In this document: piece by piece, positions 44,105 through 50,012 of the stretch | Layout of the letters: every line of letters starts with the position of its first letter | How positions within the stretch are numbered: the stretch's first letter is position 1 | Assembly (NCBI GenBank): GCA_938084055.1 | Contig: CALKDK010000017.1 | Location: 1 to 50,012 of the forward strand | DNA length: 50,012 nucleotides | From: an uncultured Luminiphilus sp. | Lineage (GTDB): Bacteria; Pseudomonadota; Gammaproteobacteria; Pseudomonadales; Halieaceae | Direction: 5' to 3' | Translations under genes and position numbers: made by a program | Notes under the pieces: generated by a model | What the model was told of the DNA's origin: nothing | The model's database searches: none | The model's input: the letters and a program-made list of their open reading frames with translations, nothing else

Positions 44105-45117
44105 GTGCTTGGCGCCACCGTTTCGAGACGCGGGTGGTTGAGGCGTGGTATCGGGGCGCCTGGTGGCTCTATCTGCTCTGGCCCCTGAGCGTGGTTTTTG
44201 GTCTTGCGGTGGGCCGGCGGCAGCACAAGATCCAGCGGCAGGGGGCAGATTCGGCTCCAGTTATCGTGGTGGGGGGCATTACTGTGGGTGGCACGGGTAA
44301 GACCCCGGTAGTCATTGCGCTGGCGGAATTTCTGCAGGCCCGGGGTTTTAGGGTGGGGGTCGTCAGCCGGGGATATGGTGGCTCCCACAAAGGTGGATTG
44401 CAGCAGGTCGACGCGACCGCTTCGGCGGCGGTGGTAGGTGATGAGCCGCTCCTGATTGCCCGTCGTACCGGCCTCCCGCTCATAATCGGTCACGATCGAA
44501 ATGCAGCGGTGCAACGGCTCGTCAATACCGAGGCTATCGATGTGGTCCTCTCAGATGATGGATTACAGCACTACAGGCTGCCCAGGCGTTATGAAATTGC
44601 CGTCATCGATGCACAGCGTGGCTTGGGCAATGGCCGGCTGTTACCCATGGGCCCGCTGCGCGAACCCGCATCCCGGCTCAAGACCGTTGACTGGGTGCTT
44701 GAGCGTAACGGCGAGCAGGCGGATACGGCTTTTCATTATCGACCCTCCCACTTTGAGTGCTGGCAGTCCCACGAGCTACTGGAGCCTGAGTGCGTGGCGG
44801 ATCGATGGCAGGGCTTGGCTGTTGCAGCGGTTACCGCCCTTGGGCAGCCGCAGCAATTTTTCAGTACCCTTGAGGCGCTCGGGCTGAACGTTGATCACCA
44901 TGCCTATCCCGACCACTATCCGATAGCCCAGAAAGATCTGGACGGAATTAAATCTGATGTCATCGTGATGACAGAAAAAGATGCGGTAAAGTTGGAGAAA
45001 GTATCGGACCCGCGCATTTGGGTCCTGGCAATCAACGCCGATATGCCAGCGGGCCTGATGCAGAACCTGGTAGAGCAGTTGGCCGATGTAGGGGGTGATT
45101 CCTGTTCCATATCGTAA
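44101..45117 (+). CDS. lpxK: Tetraacyldisaccharide 4'-kinase LpxK
   Basis: This 338-residue inner-membrane-associated kinase adds the 4'-phosphate to the lipid A precursor. It has an N-terminal membrane-associated helix (WWLYLLWPLSVVFGLAVG), the P-loop GGITVGGTGKTPVVIALAEF (about 57-76), GVVSRGYGG, and the DDGLQHYRLPR motif typical of the family. Its start overlaps the msbA stop. The end overlaps the first codons of kdsB when that gene is read from its CTG start. Confidence 0.96.
   Translation: MSAWRHRFETRVVEAWYRGAWWLYLLWPLSVVFGLAVGRRQHKIQRQGADSAPVIVVGGITVGGTGKTPVVIALAEFLQARGFRVGVVSRGYGGSHKGGLQQVDATASAAVVGDEPLLIARRTGLPLIIGHDRNAAVQRLVNTEAIDVVLSDDGLQHYRLPRRYEIAVIDAQRGLGNGRLLPMGPLREPASRLKTVDWVLERNGEQADTAFHYRPSHFECWQSHELLEPECVADRWQGLAVAAVTALGQPQQFFSTLEALGLNVDHHAYPDHYPIAQKDLDGIKSDVIVMTEKDAVKLEKVSDPRIWVLAINADMPAGLMQNLVEQLADVGGDSCSIS
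45090..45104 (+). promoter_or_regulatory. Shine-Dalgarno and CTG start of kdsB
   Basis: AGGGGGTGAT at 45090-45099 closely resembles the anti-16S ideal AGGAGGTGAT. The CTG at 45102-45104 lies just downstream. In this frame there is a TGA at 45096-45098, and no ATG, GTG or TTG between it and ATG 45183. A start at CTG therefore gives the only product containing the complete N-terminal catalytic motif. Confidence 0.7.
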
Positions 45118-45851
45118 TACCAGCGCGTTACGGCTCCACACGACTGCCGGGAAAACCGCTTCTGGATATAGCCGGGCAGCCCATGGTCTGGTGGGCGTGG
45201 CGGCAGGCGACCACGGCAGGAGCAAAATCAGTTGTTGTCGCGACCGATGACCCGCGCATCGCCGATGTCATGCGGGAAGCGGGTGCTGATGTCGCCCTTA
45301 CCCGCGCCGACCATCCGTCGGGGACAGACAGGTTGGCCGAGGTAGCTTGCCAGAGGGACTGGCCTGACAGCAGTATCGTGGTCAATCTGCAGGGAGACGA
45401 GCCCCTAATGCCGGTGGTGAACATCCAGCAGGTGGCACTCGAATTGGCGGAGCATGATGAAGCCAGTGTCGCCACGCTCTCGGAACCCATAGAATCTATT
45501 GAGCAGCTCAACGATCCCGCGGTTGTCAAGGTGATGGCATCCTCCACAGGTCAGGCGCTCTACTTTTCCCGCGCCGCGATCCCGTTTCAGCGTGAGGCGG
45601 CTGGGGAGGCAAGTTCCCTGTTGCTGGCAACCGCGCGTCGCCATATTGGCCTTTATGCCTATCGATGCAGCTTCCTCAAAGCCTTTACCAGTTGGTCACC
45701 CGCTGCAATAGAGGAGCTTGAGGCTCTGGAGCAATTACGGGCACTGGACCGGGGTCACCTGATCAGGGTTGTTGAAGCCGCAGAGTCTGTGCCTATTGGC
45801 GTTGATACGCCAGCCGACCTCGAGCGTGTCCGCGATCTGTTGGGTCACTGA
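45102..45851 (+). CDS. kdsB: 3-deoxy-manno-octulosonate cytidylyltransferase
   Basis: This 249-residue enzyme activates Kdo as CMP-Kdo for the LPS inner core. From CTG 45102 the protein begins (M)FHIVIPARYGSTRLPGKPLL, the CTP-binding signature that every family member carries. From the first ATG (45183) it would lose 27 residues, including this site. Further motifs are VVVATDDPRIADV, HPSGTDRLAEVA, NLQGDEPLMP and HIGLYAYRCSFL. Length from CTG matches the usual 245-255. It overlaps the end of lpxK by sixteen bases, and murB follows after three. The CTG start is inferred from homology and the Shine-Dalgarno site. Confidence 0.9.
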   Translation: MFHIVIPARYGSTRLPGKPLLDIAGQPMVWWAWRQATTAGAKSVVVATDDPRIADVMREAGADVALTRADHPSGTDRLAEVACQRDWPDSSIVVNLQGDEPLMPVVNIQQVALELAEHDEASVATLSEPIESIEQLNDPAVVKVMASSTGQALYFSRAAIPFQREAAGEASSLLLATARRHIGLYAYRCSFLKAFTSWSPAAIEELEALEQLRALDRGHLIRVVEAAESVPIGVDTPADLERVRDLLGH

Positions 45852-45854
45852 TCG

Positions 45855-46886
45855 ATGGGTGTTTCGGCCTCGGTTTCCCTTGCAGCCCTGAATACACTGC
45901 GCCTGCCCGCGACGGCTGACTGGTTTGCACCTATAGGCAATGTTGAGGAGTTGCAGGCTGTCCTGAGCTTTGCCCGCAACCGGGGTCTTGGTGTCCTGCC
46001 CCTCGGCGAAGGCAGCAATGTGGTGCTCAGTGACCACATTCCCGGTCTTGTGCTGCACATGGTGAACAGGGGAATCCAACTGCGCAGGGATGACGGCGAG
46101 CGCGTGTGCCTGCGCGTCCCTGCTGGGGAAAATTGGCACGATCTGGTTGTCTGGTGCTGTGATCAGGGTTTGCATGGCCTGGAGAACCTGGCATTGATTC
46201 CTGGCTCAGTCGGAGCGGCACCCGTGCAAAATATTGGCGCATACGGGGTTGAGCTGTCTGAGCGGGTACAGGGAGTGGAAGTCGTCAATACTGGATCAGG
46301 AAAAGCGGATTATCTGTCCGCTGCAGACTGCTGTTTTGGCTACCGGACCAGTCTGTTCAAGCACGCTGAAGGCACTGATTTTCTGATTACTGCCGTGGAT
46401 CTGGTGTTGGACAGGCGGGCACCAGTGCATGCCGAATATCCTTCCTTGCAAGCGGCACTCGGCGATGTGATCCCAACACACCGGCAGGTTATGGAGGCCG
46501 TGATGGCGGTACGCAGGAGGCGGCTGCCCGACCCCGTGATCGCACCCAATGTGGGCAGCTTCTTCAAGAATCCGGTTGTTGGGTTCGATGTGGCTGCGGC
46601 GTTGCTTGCCCAGCACCCCAACCTACCGAACTATCCGGCTGAAGCGTGTAGGGTCAAGCTTTCGGCGGCCTGGATGATTGATCAGCTGGGCTGGCGCGGC
46701 AAAGAACAGGGTGGCGTGGCTGTATCAGATGCCCACAGTCTGGTCTTGGTCAATCGAACCGCAACGACCTCTAGGGCAGTGCTTGCGCTGGCTCAGGCGA
46801 TCTACGACTCGGTGCTGGAGCATTTTGGCGTGGCGTTGTCCATGGAGCCCACGATTCTGGGCCCTGATGGGAGCCATCCCCAGTGA
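45855..46886 (+). CDS. murB: UDP-N-acetylenolpyruvoylglucosamine reductase
   Basis: This 343-residue FAD enzyme reduces UDP-GlcNAc-enolpyruvate to UDP-MurNAc with NADPH in peptidoglycan synthesis. The FAD domain has LPLGEGSNVVLSD and LIPGSVGAAPVQNIGAYG. The active-site Arg is in CCFGYRTSLFK, the proton-donor Ser in NVGSFFKNP, and the Glu in the C-terminal MEPTILG. This is the type I layout, as in E. coli. The stop overlaps the GTG start of uvrC. Confidence 0.96.
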   Translation: MGVSASVSLAALNTLRLPATADWFAPIGNVEELQAVLSFARNRGLGVLPLGEGSNVVLSDHIPGLVLHMVNRGIQLRRDDGERVCLRVPAGENWHDLVVWCCDQGLHGLENLALIPGSVGAAPVQNIGAYGVELSERVQGVEVVNTGSGKADYLSAADCCFGYRTSLFKHAEGTDFLITAVDLVLDRRAPVHAEYPSLQAALGDVIPTHRQVMEAVMAVRRRRLPDPVIAPNVGSFFKNPVVGFDVAAALLAQHPNLPNYPAEACRVKLSAAWMIDQLGWRGKEQGGVAVSDAHSLVLVNRTATTSRAVLALAQAIYDSVLEHFGVALSMEPTILGPDGSHPQ

Positions 46887-48709
46887 CAGATTTCGATGCC
46901 AAGGCTTTTCTCGGTACGCTTACAACCCGGCCGGGCGTATACCAGATGTACGATGCCCAGGGTGATCTCCTGTACGTGGGGAAGGCCAAAAACCTGAAAA
47001 ATCGTGTGGCCAGCTATTTTCGCGCCAGTGGCCTTACCGCCAAAACCATGGCCCTTGTGAGTCGAATTGACGACATTCAGGTGACCGTGACCACCAACGA
47101 GGTTGACGCCCTGTTGCTTGAGCACAACCTCATCAAAGAGCACCGGCCGCCGTATAACATCAGCCTCAAGGATGACAAATCCTACCCCTATATTTATCTG
47201 AGTAGCCATGACAACTGGCCGCGGCTGGGTTTGCATCGTGGCCCCAAGCGTCGTAAGGGCGACTACTTCGGTCCATATCCCAGTGCGGGTGCGGTGCGCT
47301 CGACGCTGCACCTGTTACAAAAAGTACTCAAGGTCCGGCAATGTCAGGACAGTTACTTCAGAAATCGTTCACGTCCCTGCCTGCAGTACCAGATAGGGCG
47401 CTGCAGCGGTCCCTGCGTTGGGTTGGTCAGCGAGGTGGATTACGCTGAACAGGTCGACAAGACGGTGCTCTTTTTGAAAGGGAAATCCCAGGAATTGATG
47501 GGTCGCCTCGCTGATGAAATGGAAGCGGCGTCCTCGGAACTGCGCTTTGAAGATGCGGCGGAGCGACGCGATCAGCTGATGCAGCTGCAGAAGGTTCAGT
47601 CGGTGCAGGGTATTGAAGGCGTTCGGGGTAACCTCGATATCCTGGCCGCCGTGGTCTCGGGTGGTTCAGCCTGTGTGCAGGTCCTGTTTATTCGGGAGGC
47701 TCGGGTGCTGGGCAGTCGAACCTACTATCCGCCTACCCGTCTTGACGAAGAAGCGGCGGCGGTGCTGGAAGCTTTTTTGCCCCTATTTTATCTGTCAGGC
47801 AAGCAGGTGATTCCCCACGAAATTATTGTCAACGAGCCCCCCGAGGGCGCCACTGCGCTGTCGGAGGCTCTGACATTTCGAGCAGGCCGTCGCGTTGCTG
47901 TGCGGTCAAAGGTTAGGGATGCCCGAGCGCGCTGGCTTGAGTTGGCGCTGCAAACCGCAGAGACCAATCTGGGCGCCCACTTGAGTGGCAAACAGACCAT
48001 GGCGGGGCGCCTGGAGAGCCTGAGGCGTGAACTGGACCTTGAGGACCCGCCATCCCGAATGGAGTGTTTCGATATCAGCCATAGCTCGGGTGAGGCGACC
48101 GTTGCCTCCTGTGTGGTCTTTGACAGCACGGGCCCCCTGAAGGCGGATTATCGCAAGTTCAACATTGACGGCATCCAGGCCGGGGATGATTACGCGGCCA
48201 TGCAGCAGGCGCTGGAGCGTCGTTACAAACGATTGGCAGCGGGGGAGGGCAGGTTGCCGGATGTCTTGTTCATCGATGGTGGCAAAGGGCAGGTCTCCCA
48301 GGCTATGGCCGTGCTGGATGAGTACGGCATCGACTCGGTTCGGGTATTGGGTGTTGCCAAGGGTACGACCCGAAAGGCCGGTTTTGAAACCCTCGTTGAC
48401 GGGGACAGTGGGGTGGAGTCCGTGTTGCGGGGTGACAACCCCGCACTGCACCTGATCCAGCATATTCGTGATGAAGCACACCGCTTCGCTATTACGGGGC
48501 ACCGAGCCCGCCGAGGTAAAGCGCGTCGCTCGTCGACCCTGGAAGGTATACCTGGGGTCGGGGCCAAAAGACGCAGGGAGTTACTGCGCCACTTTGGCAG
48601 CGCATCTGAGGTGTCAGGTGCCCGGGTTGAGGAATTGCGCAAGGTCGAGGGTATCAGTGCCACCCTGGCCCAAACAATTTATGATCATCTGCACAGTGTA
48701 AATGACTAA
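46883..48709 (+). CDS. uvrC: Excinuclease ABC subunit C
   Basis: This 608-residue nuclease makes both incisions in nucleotide excision repair. The GIY-YIG domain is PGVYQMYDAQGDLLYVGKAK with KNRVASYF (residues about 15-50), the UVR motif that binds UvrB is around LRFEDAAERRDQLMQLQ (about 215-232), the RNase H-like nuclease is MECFDISHSSGE through LFIDGGKGQ, and tandem helix-hairpin-helix motifs lie at the end (GIPGVGAKRRRELLRHFG, then VEGISATLAQTIYDHL). The start is GTG inside the murB stop. The gacA-type regulator gene that often precedes uvrC is absent; murB is there instead. Confidence 0.97.
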   Translation: MTDFDAKAFLGTLTTRPGVYQMYDAQGDLLYVGKAKNLKNRVASYFRASGLTAKTMALVSRIDDIQVTVTTNEVDALLLEHNLIKEHRPPYNISLKDDKSYPYIYLSSHDNWPRLGLHRGPKRRKGDYFGPYPSAGAVRSTLHLLQKVLKVRQCQDSYFRNRSRPCLQYQIGRCSGPCVGLVSEVDYAEQVDKTVLFLKGKSQELMGRLADEMEAASSELRFEDAAERRDQLMQLQKVQSVQGIEGVRGNLDILAAVVSGGSACVQVLFIREARVLGSRTYYPPTRLDEEAAAVLEAFLPLFYLSGKQVIPHEIIVNEPPEGATALSEALTFRAGRRVAVRSKVRDARARWLELALQTAETNLGAHLSGKQTMAGRLESLRRELDLEDPPSRMECFDISHSSGEATVASCVVFDSTGPLKADYRKFNIDGIQAGDDYAAMQQALERRYKRLAAGEGRLPDVLFIDGGKGQVSQAMAVLDEYGIDSVRVLGVAKGTTRKAGFETLVDGDSGVESVLRGDNPALHLIQHIRDEAHRFAITGHRARRGKARRSSTLEGIPGVGAKRRRELLRHFGSASEVSGARVEELRKVEGISATLAQTIYDHLHSVND

Positions 48710-48746
48710 AGTCTGTCGGGGTCGGGCTGCCTGTGCCACACTTGAA

Positions 48747-48769
48747 CCCTGAAGATCAGGGGAATCTTC
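48747..48769 (+). promoter_or_regulatory. Two mutually exclusive hairpins in the pgsA leader
   Basis: CCCTGA (48747-48752) pairs with TCAGGG (48756-48761) around a three-base loop. GAAGAT (48751-48756) pairs with ATCTTC (48764-48769) around CAGGGGA. The stems share bases 48751-48752 and 48756, so only one can form at a time. They lie just ahead of the pgsA ribosome-binding site GGGAG (48776-48780). A switch is possible, but the stems are short. Confidence 0.35.
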
Positions 48770-48788
48770 ACTTGTCGGGAGATCATTT

Positions 48789-49373
48789 TTGCCGCTTAAC
48801 CTGCCCAATACACTGACTCTGCTGCGTGTTGCCGCGATTCCCCTGCTGGTATTGCTGGTCAACCTCGGATCACCGTGGGCCAACTGGGGCGCGACAGTAC
48901 TCTTCGGTGCGGCAGCCCTGACCGACCTGCTCGATGGTTGGCTTGCCCGTCGCTCAGGGCAAACCACGGCTTTTGGCGCTTTTCTGGATCCTGTGGCCGA
49001 TAAGCTCATCGTGGCCACTGCGTTGGTGCTGCTGACGGCCCGCTTTGACAACCTGCTGATCACCTTGTCAGCCTGCGTCATCATTGGGCGCGAGATAGTC
49101 GTCAGTGCGCTGCGCGAGTGGATGGCCCGGCTCGGTAAAGAAGCCTCGGTCGCCGTGAACACCGTTGCGAAGATAAAGACAACCATCCAGATGATTGCCA
49201 TATCGTTTTTGTTTTTAATATTGCCCGAACAGGTGCAAACGTCGGGCCTGTATCTGGCGGGTTTTTATCTCATACAGGCAGTGCTCCTCGTGGCGGTACT
49301 TTTAACGCTCTGGTCGATGATGGTGTACCTGCGAACTTTCTTTGTGGTTGTTCGCGAGACAGATGGGAGTTGA
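48789..49373 (+). CDS. pgsA: CDP-diacylglycerol--glycerol-3-phosphate 3-phosphatidyltransferase
   Basis: This 194-residue inner-membrane enzyme makes phosphatidylglycerol phosphate, the committed step to acidic phospholipids. The CDP-alcohol phosphotransferase signature is complete in DLLDGWLARRSGQTTAFGAF followed by LDPVADK (DG-x2-AR-x8-G-x3-D-x3-D). Several spans surround it. The start is TTG 48789 with GGGAG upstream, and the N-terminus MPLNLPNTLTLLRV is as expected. The tRNA-Gly promoter overlaps its stop codon. The uvrC-pgsA-tRNA order is widespread in gammaproteobacteria. Confidence 0.96.
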   Translation: MPLNLPNTLTLLRVAAIPLLVLLVNLGSPWANWGATVLFGAAALTDLLDGWLARRSGQTTAFGAFLDPVADKLIVATALVLLTARFDNLLITLSACVIIGREIVVSALREWMARLGKEASVAVNTVAKIKTTIQMIAISFLFLILPEQVQTSGLYLAGFYLIQAVLLVAVLLTLWSMMVYLRTFFVVVRETDGS

Positions 49374-49397
49374 CGCCGCCGTCAGGCTGCCTAAAAT
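49370..49397 (+). promoter_or_regulatory. Promoter of tRNA-Gly
   Basis: TTGACG (49370-49375) and TAAAAT (49392-49397) are 16 bases apart. Transcription would start near 49404, a few bases before the tRNA. The -35 box overlaps the pgsA stop codon. Confidence 0.65.
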
Positions 49398-49407
49398 TTG
49401 CGTATCA

Positions 49408-49483
49408 GCGGGAATAGCTCAGTTGGTAGAGCGCAACCTTGCCAAGGTTGAGGTCGCGAGTTCGAACCTCGTTTCCCGCTCCA
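49408..49483 (+). tRNA. tRNA-Gly (anticodon GCC)
   Basis: A complete cloverleaf has acceptor GCGGGAA with TTCCCGC, a D arm in AGCTCAGTTGGTAGAGC, anticodon loop TTGCCAA (GCC) on a CAACC-type stem, and T arm TTCGAAC. The CCA end is encoded at 49481-49483. It follows pgsA, the usual place. Confidence 0.97.
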
Positions 49484-49504
49484 TTTCCTGACGGCAATCC
49501 ATAG

Positions 49505-49835
49505 AGTGACTGACTTCTACCTTGCGGGAGCCAGGCTCACCCCCGGCAGCTACCGTCCCTTCGTAACGGTGACCTGACCCGTTGGTGCTGCTGTAGGGCG
49601 GGGCCCAGTACGCTGCCCTGTGAATGCGGCCATCAAGGGTCTCCCCCGGCGTTTCAGGGGCGATTTGAACAATGTTAGAGGTTGGGGTCGTACTCCAACA
49701 GTTTGATGTAAAAGTTTGCAGCAGCAGCGTCTGTATTCGGTATGACCGCCCCAAAATTCGCCTGTGCCCGATCCTCGGGACGATCATCTACAGGCAGCGC
49801 TGTTCATTCCGTGTCGGACCTGGCAGTCAGTCACT
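49505..49835. repeat. Inverted repeat AGTGACTGACT enclosing 309 bases
   Basis: AGTGACTGACT (49505-49515) and its exact reverse complement AGTCAGTCACT (49825-49835) flank most of the spacer between the two tRNA genes. The match does not extend on either side and no target-site duplication is obvious. It might be the termini of a small non-autonomous element, but an eleven-base match could arise by chance in a spacer of this size at low probability. Confidence 0.4.
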
Positions 49836-49865
49836 AAAATCGCGAGCTTAGCCAGGTGCTTGCCC

Positions 49866-49894
49866 TTCCGTAGTCGAGGCGGTTGAGATAGAAT
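49866..49894 (+). promoter_or_regulatory. Likely separate promoter of tRNA-Cys
   Basis: TTCCGT (49866-49871) and TAGAAT (49889-49894) are 17 bases apart and followed by a GC-rich stretch (CCGCGGCTCCGCGC). Such a discriminator is typical of stable-RNA promoters under stringent control. It would start transcription near 49901, about 34 bases before the tRNA. Confidence 0.5.
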
Positions 49895-49934
49895 CCGCGG
49901 CTCCGCGCAGGTGGTGTTCCCCAGACTGCGTGTT

Positions 49935-50008
49935 GGCTCGGTGGCAGAGTGGTCATGCAGCGGATTGCAAATCCGTCTACGCCGGTTCGATTCCGACCCG
50001 AGCCTCCA
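49935..50008 (+). tRNA. tRNA-Cys (anticodon GCA)
   Basis: The cloverleaf has acceptor GGCTCGG with CCGAGCC, anticodon loop TTGCAAA (GCA) on a CGGA/TCCG-type stem, a T arm with GTTCGATTC, and an encoded CCA at 50006-50008. It is followed by TTTT at the window edge. It usually stands right behind tRNA-Gly; here 451 bases intervene. Confidence 0.96.
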
Positions 50009-50012
50009 TTTT

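Larger units (their letters stand above)
49484..49934. other. 451-base non-coding spacer between tRNA-Gly and tRNA-Cys
   Basis: No credible gene is present. The one long open frame on the minus strand runs through the antisense of tRNA-Gly, the well-known false ORF ending in FELATSTLARLRSTN. An eleven-base inverted repeat encloses bases 49505-49835, and a promoter for tRNA-Cys lies at its right end. In E. coli and many relatives these tRNA genes are close together and cotranscribed, so this spacer is unusually long. It may be an old insertion or hold an unrecognised small RNA. Confidence 0.6.

Noticed and set aside
45183-45851. kdsB starting at ATG 45183
   Set aside because: This start deletes the CTP-binding signature encoded just upstream in the same frame.
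49419-49787. 122-residue open frame on the minus strand
   Set aside because: It runs antisense through tRNA-Gly and ends in FELATSTLARLRSTN, the familiar false translation of a reversed tRNA gene. Its composition is not protein-like.
1-50012. CRISPR arrays or insertion sequences
   Set aside because: No regularly spaced direct repeats and no transposase-like reading frame were seen anywhere in the window.

Overview
The window looks like chromosomal DNA of a free-living, probably marine gammaproteobacterium. The gene families, the LexA cleavage and catalytic residues, the Na+-NQR operon and the LolCDE, MsbA, LpxK and KdsB set all fit this class. Gene order in two blocks (dnaX-ybaB-recR and topA through pgsA-tRNA-Gly-tRNA-Cys) resembles, from memory, that of Pseudomonas and its marine relatives (Cellvibrionales/Halieaceae type). 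The species cannot be named from the sequence alone. The genes are tightly packed: many start or stop codons overlap, and three convergent gene pairs overlap at their 3' ends.

Bases 1-1045 differ from the rest. They hold five very small genes of unknown function in a row, mostly joined by ATGA or TAATG overlaps, then a strong terminator and short direct repeats, ending against the 3' end of a tRNA-Arg(TCT) gene. This is the layout expected for one end of an integrated phage or genomic island; the integrase and the other att copy would lie outside the window. From 1133 to 6880 (minus strand) come a sulfotransferase-like gene and an RND efflux operon (membrane fusion protein, RND pump, TetR regulator).

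From 7051 the core genome begins: 4.5S RNA (ffs), dnaX with what appears to be a complete programmed -1 frameshift signal, ybaB, recR, rnd, ycgL, a small membrane protein, a MoxR ATPase with its VWA partner, an RlmB-type rRNA methyltransferase, a glutaredoxin-like protein, a universal stress protein, topA, a DUF6586 gene, a small conserved gene, lexA with an SOS box, an MscS-type channel, csiV and mfd.

From 26328 come a long-form GAPDH, the complete nqrABCDEF operon with its two maturation genes (apbE for FMN attachment, nqrM for metal-centre assembly), lolC-lolD-lolE for lipoprotein release, a DUF2062 gene, comEC, exbB-exbD, and an envelope run msbA-lpxK-kdsB-murB (lipid A export, lipid A 4'-kinase, Kdo activation, peptidoglycan precursor). 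uvrC, pgsA, tRNA-Gly(GCC) and tRNA-Cys(GCA) close the window. The two tRNAs are separated by an unusually long 451-base non-coding spacer with its own inverted repeat.

The most useful points beyond routine annotation are the dnaX frameshift cassette, a probable CTG start codon for kdsB that a standard gene caller would truncate, the island end at tRNA-Arg with loss of its encoded CCA, an RND pump with an altered proton-relay motif, and the long spacer between the two tRNA genes. No CRISPR array, insertion sequence or intact transposase was seen.
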